Assembly: GCA_002307215.1 (NCBI GenBank) | Contig: DBTU01000012.1 | Span: 102,461-166,460 of the forward strand | Direction: 5' to 3' | Length of the DNA: 64,000 nt | Source of the DNA: Lachnoclostridium sp. UBA1308 | GTDB lineage: Bacteria; Bacillota; Clostridia; Lachnospirales; Lachnospiraceae | Part shown: one piece after another, positions 36,308 to 45,096 of the stretch | How the letters are laid out: each line of letters opens with the position of its first letter | Position numbering within the stretch: position 1 is the first letter of the stretch | Program-made: the position numbers and the translations under genes | The notes under the pieces: model-generated | What the model was told of the DNA's origin: nothing | Databases searched by the model: none | What the model saw: the letters and a program-made list of their open reading frames with translations, nothing else

Positions 36308-37570
36308 TCAATTAATTGACTTCAGCTCTTCCTCCATGTGGTTTAGGAATGTCGTACAATTATCTTGATCCTGTCGGCTTCCGTACAGATTTACGCAGAG
36401 TGTCATGCTATCTTTAAAGCTGGTAACCGCCATCTGGAAATGGGGTCGGTATTTAATTGCCCCACAAGCATAAGCATCTTCTACCGGGGCTCCTTCAAAC
36501 TTCAATCGTTCAGCATCAATAATACCGATATTGGTCATGCATATCACAGGGTTTTTCAATGATTTTCTTAACAAGATATAACCCAGTCTTCTGCCGAATA
36601 TTTTATATACAGCGCTCAGTTTTAGGTGTGTACTTAACCCCAGATAATTTTCTTTCTTGGCTTTCATCTGTGCATGTACCTTCATCAAGGTATGATTAAA
36701 ATCCTCGCCCTGATTTACTGTCACACAAAGGATTACGGTAGAGGACATATTCGTCATAGCGTTCTCTCCCTTGTCGCCCAGATATCTTCTCATATCTATC
36801 ATAATAGGAAAGCTAAGAAGTTTTTCTCTTTTATCCAACATATCGGAAAGCACACGAAAGTATGCCGTCAGTATAACATCATTTACTGTTACCTTATGTC
36901 TGTTGCCATATTGAAGTACCCCGACGTATCTGTCCCTGGGTAATTTTCTGGTCAGAATAAAGGGTGTAACTGCCTTTTTCGTACTCATAGGAAACTTACA
37001 GGCTCCTGCCTGGTTGTTGTCTTTATTGTTGTGAAGTAAAATCTTAATTCTGTCTCTGTAACGAATTCCATCGACAACTCCACTAATACTCCTCTCACCA
37101 TCAATCGTCTTATCGGGCACATATTCCGGATTCTTAAGGAGCCTTGAATAAAGGTCTGACAACAGATAAACGCAGCGTTTTAGCCCGCCTCCGTCAGTCA
37201 CCATATGATTAATAATGATGGACAGGGCATCCTTTTCCATTGAAAGAAGGCATACCTTGATCTGCGGCCCGGTCTCCTCCACCGTACGTGAACAGGTAAA
37301 CCGATAAAAAGCGTCTTCACTATGTACTATCTGAAAAAGGTCTGACCGGTTATCCATTTTAGTATCCTCCCAATAAGCGTTTCCGTTATTATTTCTGTAC
37401 ACTCTTGACATGATCGGTACCATCTTGACAAATTGTATTAACGCAGCCTCCATGGTAGAGACCTCCAGCTTATTCGTAAAGCGAATCACGCAATGAAGTT
37501 GATGATCATTGAATCCGGTAGTCTCGTATAATTGTAATACATGATCAAAGATTTCTGATTTATATTTCAT
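36308..37570 (-). CDS. Condensation-domain-like acyltransferase
   Basis: A 420-residue protein starting at MKYKSEIF, after AGGGGTAAAA; longer in-frame starts lack an SD. The active-site HxxxDG appears as NHMVTDGGG (about 143), followed by the second half with SFPIMIDMRRYL and MTNIGIID. The NRPS-condensation/PapA/alcohol acyltransferase superfamily transfers acyl groups from a thioester or similar donor. No carrier protein or other biosynthesis gene lies nearby, so the acceptor is unknown. Confidence 0.7.
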   Translation of the reverse strand: MKYKSEIFDHVLQLYETTGFNDHQLHCVIRFTNKLEVSTMEAALIQFVKMVPIMSRVYRNNNGNAYWEDTKMDNRSDLFQIVHSEDAFYRFTCSRTVEETGPQIKVCLLSMEKDALSIIINHMVTDGGGLKRCVYLLSDLYSRLLKNPEYVPDKTIDGERSISGVVDGIRYRDRIKILLHNNKDNNQAGACKFPMSTKKAVTPFILTRKLPRDRYVGVLQYGNRHKVTVNDVILTAYFRVLSDMLDKREKLLSFPIMIDMRRYLGDKGENAMTNMSSTVILCVTVNQGEDFNHTLMKVHAQMKAKKENYLGLSTHLKLSAVYKIFGRRLGYILLRKSLKNPVICMTNIGIIDAERLKFEGAPVEDAYACGAIKYRPHFQMAVTSFKDSMTLCVNLYGSRQDQDNCTTFLNHMEEELKSIN

Positions 37571-37638
37571 TTTTACCCCTATTCCTGCGCATTCTTTTTG
37601 CGCATATAAGTTTGTGCCGAGTGCGTTCTTCACACTTT

Positions 37639-37674
37639 GGTTACGCAGGCACAAACTTTGTGAGTGAAAGATTT
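37639..37674. repeat. Dispersed GGCACAAACTT repeat, copy C
   Basis: TTACGCAGGCACAAACTTTG, related to copies A and B; it also pairs with AAGTTTGTGCC at about 37,609-37,619. Confidence 0.45.
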
Positions 37675-37814
37675 GAAAAACCATTTCACTCTTTTATCCC
37701 CTTTGTTATCATTATATTATATAGAAAATATCATTAGTCTGCTACCTATCTTACACCTAACGCTCATAAAGTTTCCCAATGAAGCTCTACGTAGAATCGA
37801 TACCGAATAATATA

Positions 37815-37906
37815 AACAGGGTATGTTGAAATGAAGTACAAAGCTCTAAAATGTTCAAATTTTGCTCGACATTTTGGAGTTAAGATTCTTCTCAACATAC
37901 CCTGTT
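37815..37906. repeat. Long nested hairpin (terminator of metG or MITE-like)
   Basis: Outer arms AACAGGGTATGTTGA (37815-37829) and TCAACATACCCTGTT (37892-37906) are perfectly complementary. An inner arm pair CTCTAAAATGT...ACATTTTGGAG makes a second stem. It sits after metG in its direction of transcription, so it may act as the terminator. Confidence 0.6.
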
Positions 37907-38039
37907 CTTTTAATTTAGTTGTTATTATCAATTATTAGCTTTTATAAATATTTTTTGTTTTGAATTACTTACAATTTTGAATTACTCATTATTTTGAGTA
38001 ATTTATTGCTTTGAATTTTATATAATACCCATTCTCTTA

Positions 38040-40028
38040 TTATTGAATCTCTGCTCCGGACGGCATCTCCTTCTCCGGTACCATGAGTGCCAGATTCCCC
38101 TGCGCATCCTCCGCACAGAGTAACATTCCTTCCGATAGCATGCCCGCGAGTGTAGCAGGCTTTAGATTTACCACGACCATAACCTTTTTGCCAACCATCT
38201 CTTGTGGTGTGTAGTAAGCCTTGATACCGGAAACAATCTGCTTCACCTGGGAACCAATCTTAACCTGAGAGCATAAAAGCTTCTTTGATTTTTTAACTTC
38301 CTCGCAGGAAATGATTTCACCTATTTGAAATTGTAACTTAGCAAAGTCCTCATACGTAATCTCCGGTTTTGCCTCAATATCAATCGCCTCACTGCTAATC
38401 TTCTCTGCCTTACTTTCTTCGACTGATCCTTCCGGTACTGCTGTCTGTTGTCCTTTTTCTTCTTCCACCTTCTGAAGCACCTCCTTAATATCAAGTCTTG
38501 CAAATAAAATCTCAGGTGTCTCTGTTACTCTTGTGCCATCCGGATACAGACCGAACTCCTTCAACTCTTCTATTGTTCTAGCCTTGCTGTTAAGCTGAGC
38601 AAATATCTTAGTGGCAGTCTCCGGCATAAAGACCCCAAGTAGGCTGGTCCCGATACAGATACTTTCCGTCAGATTGTAAAGTACTGTTTCCAGACGCGCC
38701 TTTTTATCTTCCTCTTTCGCCAGTGCCCACGGCAGTGTCTCATCAATGTATTTATTACAGCGTTTAAATAACGTAAATATTTCACTGATGGCATCCGCTA
38801 CACGCAGCTTCTCCATTCTTTGAGCTACCTTCTTCGGGGTCTCATTTGCAAGTGCAATCAGCTCCTGATCCACCTGCTCTGCTACCTTCCCATTACTTAC
38901 AACCCCGCCAAAATATTTGTTTGACATCGAAATAGTTCTATTCACCAGATTACCGAGCGTATTGGCAAGATCGGAATTAATTCTTTCCACCAGAAGCTCC
39001 CAGGTAATAACACCATCGTTATCGAAAGGCATCTCGTGCAGCACAAAATACCTGACTGCATCCACACCAAACAGCTTCACCAAGTCGTCGGCATAGATTA
39101 CATTTCCCCTCGACTTACTCATCTTATCTCCGGTGCTTCCCTGCATAAGCCAGGGATGACCGAATATTTGCTTGGGTAGCGCAATATTAAGCGCCATTAA
39201 CATGATAGGCCAATATATCGTATGAAAACGAAGAATATCCTTACCGATTAAGTGTAGATCCGCCGGCCAGAATTTATTAAACTGCTCTGTACTGTTGCCG
39301 TCCGCATCATAGCCGATACCCGTAATATAGTTACTGAGCGCATCTATCCATACATATACCACATGTCTGTCATCAAAATCCACCGGAATACCCCATTTAA
39401 AAGAGGTTCTGGATACGCAAAGGTCCTGAAGACCCGGAAGGAGGAAGTTATTCATCATCTCATTCTTCCTTGATTCCGGTTGGATAAATTCCGGGTGAGT
39501 GTTGATATGCTCAATCAAACGAGCTGTATATTTACTGAGCTTAAGGAAATACGCCTCCTCCTTAGCCGGCTGAAGCTCCCGCCCGCAGTCAGGACATTTG
39601 CCGTTCTCTGCCTGTGACTGGGTAAAGAAGGATTCACATGGGGTACAGTATAAGCCTTCATAATATCCCTTATAGATATCCCCCTGCTCATATAGCTTTC
39701 GAAAAATTTTCTGAATCTGCTTCTCATGATCCGCATCTGTGGTACGAATGAATTTATCATAGGAGGTGTTCATCAGATCCCAGATATCCTTAATCAGTCC
39801 TGCCACTCCATCAACATATTCCTTTGGGGTAATACCTGCCTCTGCTGCTTTTAATTCTATCTTCTGTCCATGCTCATCCGTGCCGGTCTGAAAGAATACT
39901 TCATAGCCTTCAAAACGTTTAAAGCGCGCAATACTGTCCGCGAGAACAATCTCGTAGGAATTGCCGATATGCGGCTTGCCGGAGGTATACGCAATTGCGG
40001 TTGTAATGTAATACGGTTTCTTACTCAT
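38040..40028 (-). CDS. metG: Methionyl-tRNA synthetase
   Basis: A 662-residue MetRS with the N-terminal HIGN signature (GKPHIGNSYEIV), the Cys-rich zinc knuckle (CTPCESFFTQ, ENGKCPDCGRE) and KMSKSRGN (about 297). The C-terminal ~100 residues are a Trbp111-like tRNA-binding domain (QLQFQIGEIIS... to AEDAQGNLAL). It charges tRNA-Met, and an initiator tRNA gene lies at 63,194. ATG 40028 has AAAGGA upstream. It is preceded by a T-box leader and its own promoter. Confidence 0.97.
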   Translation of the reverse strand: MSKKPYYITTAIAYTSGKPHIGNSYEIVLADSIARFKRFEGYEVFFQTGTDEHGQKIELKAAEAGITPKEYVDGVAGLIKDIWDLMNTSYDKFIRTTDADHEKQIQKIFRKLYEQGDIYKGYYEGLYCTPCESFFTQSQAENGKCPDCGRELQPAKEEAYFLKLSKYTARLIEHINTHPEFIQPESRKNEMMNNFLLPGLQDLCVSRTSFKWGIPVDFDDRHVVYVWIDALSNYITGIGYDADGNSTEQFNKFWPADLHLIGKDILRFHTIYWPIMLMALNIALPKQIFGHPWLMQGSTGDKMSKSRGNVIYADDLVKLFGVDAVRYFVLHEMPFDNDGVITWELLVERINSDLANTLGNLVNRTISMSNKYFGGVVSNGKVAEQVDQELIALANETPKKVAQRMEKLRVADAISEIFTLFKRCNKYIDETLPWALAKEEDKKARLETVLYNLTESICIGTSLLGVFMPETATKIFAQLNSKARTIEELKEFGLYPDGTRVTETPEILFARLDIKEVLQKVEEEKGQQTAVPEGSVEESKAEKISSEAIDIEAKPEITYEDFAKLQFQIGEIISCEEVKKSKKLLCSQVKIGSQVKQIVSGIKAYYTPQEMVGKKVMVVVNLKPATLAGMLSEGMLLCAEDAQGNLALMVPEKEMPSGAEIQ

Positions 40029-40151
40029 GCTTATCATTCCTTTCCCTGTTCTATCTTAATTTTTTTTTATGGTACTTTCTACGCCTTTAAATATTATACC
40101 CAAAAGCAACGTGTTTGCCTTGATATTGACAGGATGTAAATTCTTATACAA

Positions 40152-40460
40152 CAAAAAACTCCCATCCTTAAATTTCTTTAAAGACGAGAGAATATCCCGT
40201 GGTACCACTTTAATTTGCCCTTGCCTCACGGCAAAAACCTCCTGCGCTGCAATATCTACAGCCCGGCATTCTAACGGATGCTTCCGTCGCAGCCTAAGAA
40301 TATTTCCTCGGTGCGCAGCTCCAAGACCATCTTCGGCAGCTTCTTCGAGTCTGTTATTTGTAACAAACCGGATATCAATCCATCTCCCCTTCTCAGCTTA
40401 CCGGGGTTCTCTGTAGACCGCTCTACTGCTTACTCTTCTTTTCATAGCCTTTTTTAATTA
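40152..40460 (-). promoter_or_regulatory. T-box riboswitch of metG
   Basis: The leader contains AAAGTGGTACCACGGG, the T-box sequence (GTGGTACCAC at 40200-40209). Downstream is a terminator: CTCTCGTCTTTAAA (40177-40190) pairs over 14 bp with TTTAAGGATGGGAG (40159-40172), followed by TTTTTT. Upstream is a long stem I region with AGAGAACCCC...GCTGAGAAGGGG and an ATG at 40381-40383 that fits the Met specifier position. Uncharged tRNA-Met should favour antitermination. Confidence 0.88.
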
Positions 40461-40470
40461 TTATTGTCAA

Positions 40471-40500
40471 AGTATACCACGCAGTATTGTGCTTTGTCAA
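40471..40500 (-). promoter_or_regulatory. metG promoter
   Basis: TTGACA (40495-40500), 18-bp spacer and TATACT (40471-40476) on the minus strand, just upstream of the T-box. Confidence 0.75.
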
Positions 40501-40640
40501 TAAAAGCAAAAGGCGAATACAAATACTCCTTATTATGTTACTTAACCATATCTATTTTATAGAATTTTATGATATCACATGTTATAATCAATGTTGTTCA
40601 AGGCAAAGCTTGTTATATATTTATGCCTTAAGGAGACCTT

Positions 40641-41942
40641 ATGAAAAAACCGACCTATACTGTTACGATAGATAAATTAAGAATATACTTTTATGTATTT
40701 GTGATTATCCTCCTTCTTATGCCTTTTTCCGGCTGCAGTCCTTCAAAAAATACCACGACAACGACAGCAGAATTAATAGACAATCAGATAACTCCGACAA
40801 ATGCCCCTCAGATAACAGATACCGTTTCTATCACACCTACCCAAGCAACTACAGATATTTTGGAGAACAGTGAGGAACCAAGCGGCGCAGTGCCAAGCCC
40901 TACGGTTACACCTTCCAGCGTCACCCTTTTGGCTGTCGGTGATAACCTAATTCACGAACAGGTTGTAGCAAGTGGATTGCAGCCGGATGGCACGTATAAC
41001 TTCGACCATCTTTATTCGCGTATCAAGGATGTAATTTCTGCCGCAGATCTGTCCGTGATTAATCAGGAAACGATACTCGGCGGCTCGGATTTTTCCTATA
41101 CCGGTTATCCCAATTTTAACTCACCGACTGAAATAGGCGATGCTATCATAACTGCCGGCTTTGATGTGGTACTCCAGGCTACGAATCATACCATGGACAT
41201 GAAATATCAAGGTGTCAAAAACACCCTGGACTTTTGGGCACAGCATCCGGATATTCTTACCCTTGGAATTAATGAAACAGAGGCGCAGAGTAAACGGATA
41301 CCGATAATCCAGAAGAATGGTATTAAAATCGCGATGCTCAATTATACCTATGGTTTAAATGGGCACACTCTTCCCGACGACAAACCATACCTAGTTAATA
41401 TGCTGGATAAGAAGAAGATGTACGAGGATATCAAAGCGGCAGAGGAACAGGCAGATTTTACGATTGTATTTCCTCATTGGGGATCGGAATATTCATATGA
41501 AACGGATGATATGCAGAAGGATCTGACTGACTTTTTTTATGAAAATGGAGTTGATCTGGTGATTGGTTCACATCCGCATGTTCTTGAGCCGGTGGAATGG
41601 ATTCAGACCAATGAAGACCACAGGATGCTTGTGTACTATTCTTTAGGCAATTTCCTTTCCTATCAAAAGGAAGCTGTTCGGATGCTTGGCGCAATGGCAA
41701 CTGTTACAATCACTAAGGATTCCGACGGGACTTATATCAGTGATGCAGGAATAATACCTATCGTTACCCATTTTGAAATCGGTCCCTCTGATTATAATTA
41801 CGGTATCTATGAGCTTAAGGATTATAGTGAAGAGCTAGCCGCAGGTCACGGTGTTAGTAAAATAGCACATAACGGCCCCTTAACTTATGACGAACTATGC
41901 AGTCTGGCAAAACAGGTTCTTGGCTCCTGGTATCAGCCTTAA
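40641..41942 (+). CDS. CapA/PgsA-like metallophosphatase-fold lipoprotein
   Basis: A 433-residue protein with lipobox MPFSGC (Cys about 32), a Thr-rich linker (TTTTTAEL), then the CapA domain. Motifs are LLAVGDNLIHE, VINQETILGG, LQATNHTMDM, FPHWGSE and IGSHPHVLEPVEW, which is the calcineurin-like fold of poly-gamma-glutamate system CapA. No capBC genes are adjacent, so a general surface role is more likely than capsule synthesis. The SD AAGGAGA is 5 bp upstream. Confidence 0.88.
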   Translation: MKKPTYTVTIDKLRIYFYVFVIILLLMPFSGCSPSKNTTTTTAELIDNQITPTNAPQITDTVSITPTQATTDILENSEEPSGAVPSPTVTPSSVTLLAVGDNLIHEQVVASGLQPDGTYNFDHLYSRIKDVISAADLSVINQETILGGSDFSYTGYPNFNSPTEIGDAIITAGFDVVLQATNHTMDMKYQGVKNTLDFWAQHPDILTLGINETEAQSKRIPIIQKNGIKIAMLNYTYGLNGHTLPDDKPYLVNMLDKKKMYEDIKAAEEQADFTIVFPHWGSEYSYETDDMQKDLTDFFYENGVDLVIGSHPHVLEPVEWIQTNEDHRMLVYYSLGNFLSYQKEAVRMLGAMATVTITKDSDGTYISDAGIIPIVTHFEIGPSDYNYGIYELKDYSEELAAGHGVSKIAHNGPLTYDELCSLAKQVLGSWYQP

Positions 41943-41946
41943 AATC

Positions 41947-42005
41947 AAATAAGGTTGACCAAAAAGGTACATCCCCACCGACGTACGTTTTGGTCAACCT
42001 TATTC
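41947..42005 (+). terminator. Terminator of the CapA-like gene
   Basis: AATAAGGTTGACCAAAA pairs with TTTTGGTCAACCTTATT around a roughly 24-base loop. Confidence 0.8.
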
Positions 42006-42293
42006 TATAATTTCTACCCTCTGCTTCCCCAGCTCTTCCTCTGGATAATACCTTCTCGAGTACTAACCTCTATTAGAGTATCAAATTTTAGTTAATATGT
42101 CAATAGTCTTTGCATCTTTTTGATTAATATATGTAATTATGCATAAATAATTTGTACAGCGGTTTTCCTACAATACCCAAATACTTTTATTTATAATTCG
42201 CATTGAGCACGCATGATCTTGTATGACTATTTCCAGACTTGCGAAATATTGATAAATCCTTTATTCTTATTCATAGAAAACACATAACAGAAA
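42006..42293. other. AT-rich intergenic region
   Basis: No gene or clear regulatory element seen apart from scattered AT tracts; it must hold the promoter of the gene at 42294. Confidence 0.4.
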
Positions 42294-43049
42294 GTGGATG
42301 ATGTCATTTTGGATAAACAACTTTTTAATATGGTCTGCGATGAAGTAATCGGCCAGAGAATGGGTATGAACGGTATCGGGACCTTAGGTGAAAAAACCGT
42401 TCACAGTGTATTAAAGAGCTATTTGTCTCCTGATCATATCAACCATGAAATCAAGGTCGGGGGATTTGTGGCTGACATCTGTACCGGAAGCGAAATCATC
42501 GAGATTCAGACCCGGAATTTTGACAAGCTGCGTAGGAAGCTAACCACCTTTCTTGCTTTTGCGCCGGTAACCATCGTGTATCCTATCCCCAACGTAAAGT
42601 GGATTCGGTGGGTTAATCCACAAACCGGGGAGGTTAGTCCACCAAGGAAATCCCCTAAGCTTGGAACGCCTTATTCGATATTTCCTGAACTATATAAGAT
42701 TATGAGTTTCCTAGATAATCCGAATCTGAGTTTGAAGATCATCATGATGGATCTGGAGGAATATCGTTATCTGGACGGCTGGAGTGAAGATAAGAAAAAG
42801 GGCTGTACAAGGTGTGACCGGATTCCTACAAGCCTAATGGACGAAATCGAAATCTCCGGTCCGTCGCAGTATCAGCTTCTTATCCCTGCTTCACTGGGCA
42901 ACAATTTTACCTCTAAGGATTACCGAAAAGCCTCCGGCCTTCCTATGCATCATGCTCAAATAGCCCTTCATGTACTACATCATGTCGGTGCTGTTGACCG
43001 AATCGGGAAAAAGGGCAATTCCTATATCTATATGAGAATAGTCTCGTAA
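42294..43049 (+). CDS. Uncharacterised protein with a possible PD-(D/E)xK nuclease-like core
   Basis: A 251-residue protein; the frame opens at a GTG with a poor SD, so the true start may be the TTG at codon 6. A segment INHEIKVGGFVADICTGSEI, IEIQTRNFDKLRRK resembles the Glu-Asp-(Glu-x-Gln) pattern of PD-(D/E)xK enzymes. A Cys pair (KKGCTRCDR) follows at about 170. The C-terminal winged-helix-like part ends in HHVGAVDRIGKKGNSYIYMR. I do not recognise the family; nuclease function is a guess from the motif. Confidence 0.6.
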   Translation: MDDVILDKQLFNMVCDEVIGQRMGMNGIGTLGEKTVHSVLKSYLSPDHINHEIKVGGFVADICTGSEIIEIQTRNFDKLRRKLTTFLAFAPVTIVYPIPNVKWIRWVNPQTGEVSPPRKSPKLGTPYSIFPELYKIMSFLDNPNLSLKIIMMDLEEYRYLDGWSEDKKKGCTRCDRIPTSLMDEIEISGPSQYQLLIPASLGNNFTSKDYRKASGLPMHHAQIALHVLHHVGAVDRIGKKGNSYIYMRIVS

Positions 43050-43353
43050 AAACCATACGAGCCCTTAGGAATATAAAATGAATTCCATTGGAAATTCATT
43101 TTTATATTCTGCTTATTTAATATAGATTTGAAAGCCGCCGAAGGCGGCTCATGGGAGTTAGTGGAAATGATCCCTTTCATTTTTGCATTTATCCCAAAAT
43201 ATTACATCAATAATTTGGGTATATTGGTTATATCTGATATGGTGAATTTATGATATACTTAGTTTAGCTATCGAAAGTCAGATTATTACTATATTACCTG
43301 ATAAAACGACAAAAGGAGGTTACAGGAAGGCATACGTCCTTTCTAAGACAATT
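43050..43353. other. Intergenic region with palindromes and a GC hairpin
   Basis: Holds the dispersed palindrome, a GC-rich hairpin AGCCGCC...GGCGGCT (43133-43149) and AAAGGAGG at 43313-43320, which is too far from the S1 start for a usual SD. No gene is seen. Confidence 0.5.
43069..43109. repeat. Dispersed palindrome, copy 1
   Basis: GAATATAAA-ATGAATT and AAATTCATTTTTATATTC flank a short CCATTGG loop; the same palindrome with small changes occurs at 57024-57063. Confidence 0.65.
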
Positions 43354-44385
43354 ATGAGTGATTTTGTGAATGCTACGGATGAAAATGAAGTAACAGAAAA
43401 CGACCGGGTAATCCCCCAAGGGGTACCAATCGATACGGATATTTTAGTGGAGGAGGACGCTGTACCTGTACCTGAGATTATTCCTTCTATGGATGAATTT
43501 AAGGAAGAGCTGGCAAGCTCCTTTAAGAAAATTAAAGAAGGAGACATCTTAACCGGTACCGTAATTGGTATCTCAGAGATAGAGGTCATCCTTGATCTTG
43601 GTTATTATACGGAGGGCATCATAAAACTGGAGGAACTCAGTAATGATCCTCGTTTTTCAATTAAAGCAGATGTAACTCTAGGTGAAACCTTGTCAGCAAC
43701 CGTGCTGAATGAAGATGACGGACAGGGTCATATATTGCTGTCCAGAAAGCGTGCCGATGATATCCTTGCCTGGGAACACCTTACCGAAGACATGAATTCA
43801 AAGAAAGTATTCACCGTGAAGATATCCCAAACCGTGAACGGCGGCGTTATAACCTTTTTGCACGGTGTTCGTGCATTTATCCCTGCTTCCCAGTTGTCTC
43901 TTACCTATGTTGAAGACCTTAATTCTTATGTCGGCAAGGAACTTGACGTTATTATTATAACAGCCTCCGCTGCTGATATGAAGCTCGTGCTGTCCGGCAA
44001 GGAAGTGGAGCGTGATCGAGAAAATAAAAATAAGACCGGTAAACTTTCACGCCTCCAAGTAGGTATTGTGACGACAGGATGTGTAGAAAAGATTTTTCCT
44101 TATGGTGCTTTTGTAACGATTGGGGATGGTCTGTCCGGACTCGTTCACATCTCACAAATCTGTGATAAACGAATAAAATCACCAAGTGAAGTTATAAAAG
44201 AGGGTGAAACCGTTACTGTCAAAATCATTGATATAAAGGATGGAAAAATAAGCCTTAGTATTAAGGCTGTTGAAGAAAAAGAACCTGTAACCGGAAATGC
44301 TAATGAAGCTCCCTCAACCTACTCCTCGGGAGAAGAAGCGACCACCGGACTAGCTGCCCTCTTAAAGAATATCAAGCTCAAATAA
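43354..44385 (+). CDS. S1 RNA-binding domain protein (ribosomal S1-like)
   Basis: A 343-residue protein with three S1 motifs: about 61-130 (GDILTGTVIGI), 147-210 (a weaker copy, with VRAFIPASQLS) and 233-300 (VGIVTTGCVEKIFPYGAFV, GLSGLVHISQI). In Firmicutes such short S1-like proteins bind mRNA or the 30S subunit; the exact role varies. The acidic N-terminal ~50 residues are unusual. The ATG has no nearby SD; the closest AAAGGAGG is about 33 bases upstream (see findings). Confidence 0.82.
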   Translation: MSDFVNATDENEVTENDRVIPQGVPIDTDILVEEDAVPVPEIIPSMDEFKEELASSFKKIKEGDILTGTVIGISEIEVILDLGYYTEGIIKLEELSNDPRFSIKADVTLGETLSATVLNEDDGQGHILLSRKRADDILAWEHLTEDMNSKKVFTVKISQTVNGGVITFLHGVRAFIPASQLSLTYVEDLNSYVGKELDVIIITASAADMKLVLSGKEVERDRENKNKTGKLSRLQVGIVTTGCVEKIFPYGAFVTIGDGLSGLVHISQICDKRIKSPSEVIKEGETVTVKIIDIKDGKISLSIKAVEEKEPVTGNANEAPSTYSSGEEATTGLAALLKNIKLK

Positions 44386-44412
44386 TATTTACCTATCGTT
44401 ACTTTTACAAAA

Positions 44413-44463
44413 AATCAGGCGCTGAAAATCCATCCCCATTGATGTGATTTTCAGCGCCTTTTA
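44413..44463 (+). terminator. Terminator of the S1-like gene
   Basis: AGGCGCTGAAAATC pairs with GATTTTCAGCGCCT and is followed by TTTT. Confidence 0.85.
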
Positions 44464-44489
44464 CAATTTGCCTAATTACAGCTGATTGC

Positions 44490-45080
44490 CTAAAACGGTA
44501 GCAGCTCCATAATATATAAGATCATAAAAGCCAAGCCTGCCAGACTTACCAGATTGAATACAAATAAGAACCAAAGCAGTGCATTACTTTTTCTGACTTT
44601 TCTGTTCAAAATGCCCATATCCTTTTCCAGTTCTTCGTGGTGCTGCTGATTTTGCACGAATTCCTGTTTTTGCAGCTCCTGCATATACTCCGACAAACGG
44701 TTTACTACATTCTGATCCAGTCCGTCCATCTTATAATTTGTATCAAGTACTGTGGTAATCAGATGTTCCAGATTCGCAAGTGTCTTGTTCATCTGCTCTG
44801 TCTTTAATTCCTCCAAAAGCTCAATCGATCGGTCACCCTTATCCTTTAAGTAGGATATATCAAGCGCTGTTTGTACAATCGAAAGCTGGTTGTCCAAGGA
44901 TCGTTTCTCATAGCTGTCAAGTTTCCCCGAATATGCCAAAATACAGTCCTTATAATTTTCCAGTGCTTCCCGGTATTCTGCCAGCTTCTGTTCGTATTGT
45001 CCGGAAGTGTGGGCTGATTCTTCTCTTTTTCTCGCTGCAGAATCTCTCGTCACGGTTAATCCGAATGGTAAATTTGCCAT
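44490..45080 (-). CDS. Coiled-coil membrane protein linked to an alarmone synthetase
   Basis: A 196-residue protein. A mostly helical, charged stretch (KLAEYREALENYKDCILAY and several more heptads) precedes a single C-terminal membrane helix (about 170-191), so it is tail-anchored with the helices in the cytoplasm. It is transcribed 16 bp downstream of the alarmone synthetase. Good SD (AGGAGG). No family is recognised. Confidence 0.75.
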   Translation of the reverse strand: MANLPFGLTVTRDSAARKREESAHTSGQYEQKLAEYREALENYKDCILAYSGKLDSYEKRSLDNQLSIVQTALDISYLKDKGDRSIELLEELKTEQMNKTLANLEHLITTVLDTNYKMDGLDQNVVNRLSEYMQELQKQEFVQNQQHHEELEKDMGILNRKVRKSNALLWFLFVFNLVSLAGLAFMILYIMELLPF

Positions 45081-45096
45081 TTTATCCTCCTGTTAA

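Larger units (their letters stand above)
37571..38039. other. Intergenic region with repeats and a long hairpin
   Basis: Contains dispersed repeat copy C (37639-37674) and a long hairpin at 37815-37906. No gene is seen. An upstream in-frame extension of the acyltransferase gene reaches 37684 but has no start signal. Confidence 0.4.

Noticed and set aside
42006..42293. Restriction or defence island around the nuclease-like gene
   Set aside because: No methyltransferase, helicase or integrase lies in the neighbourhood.
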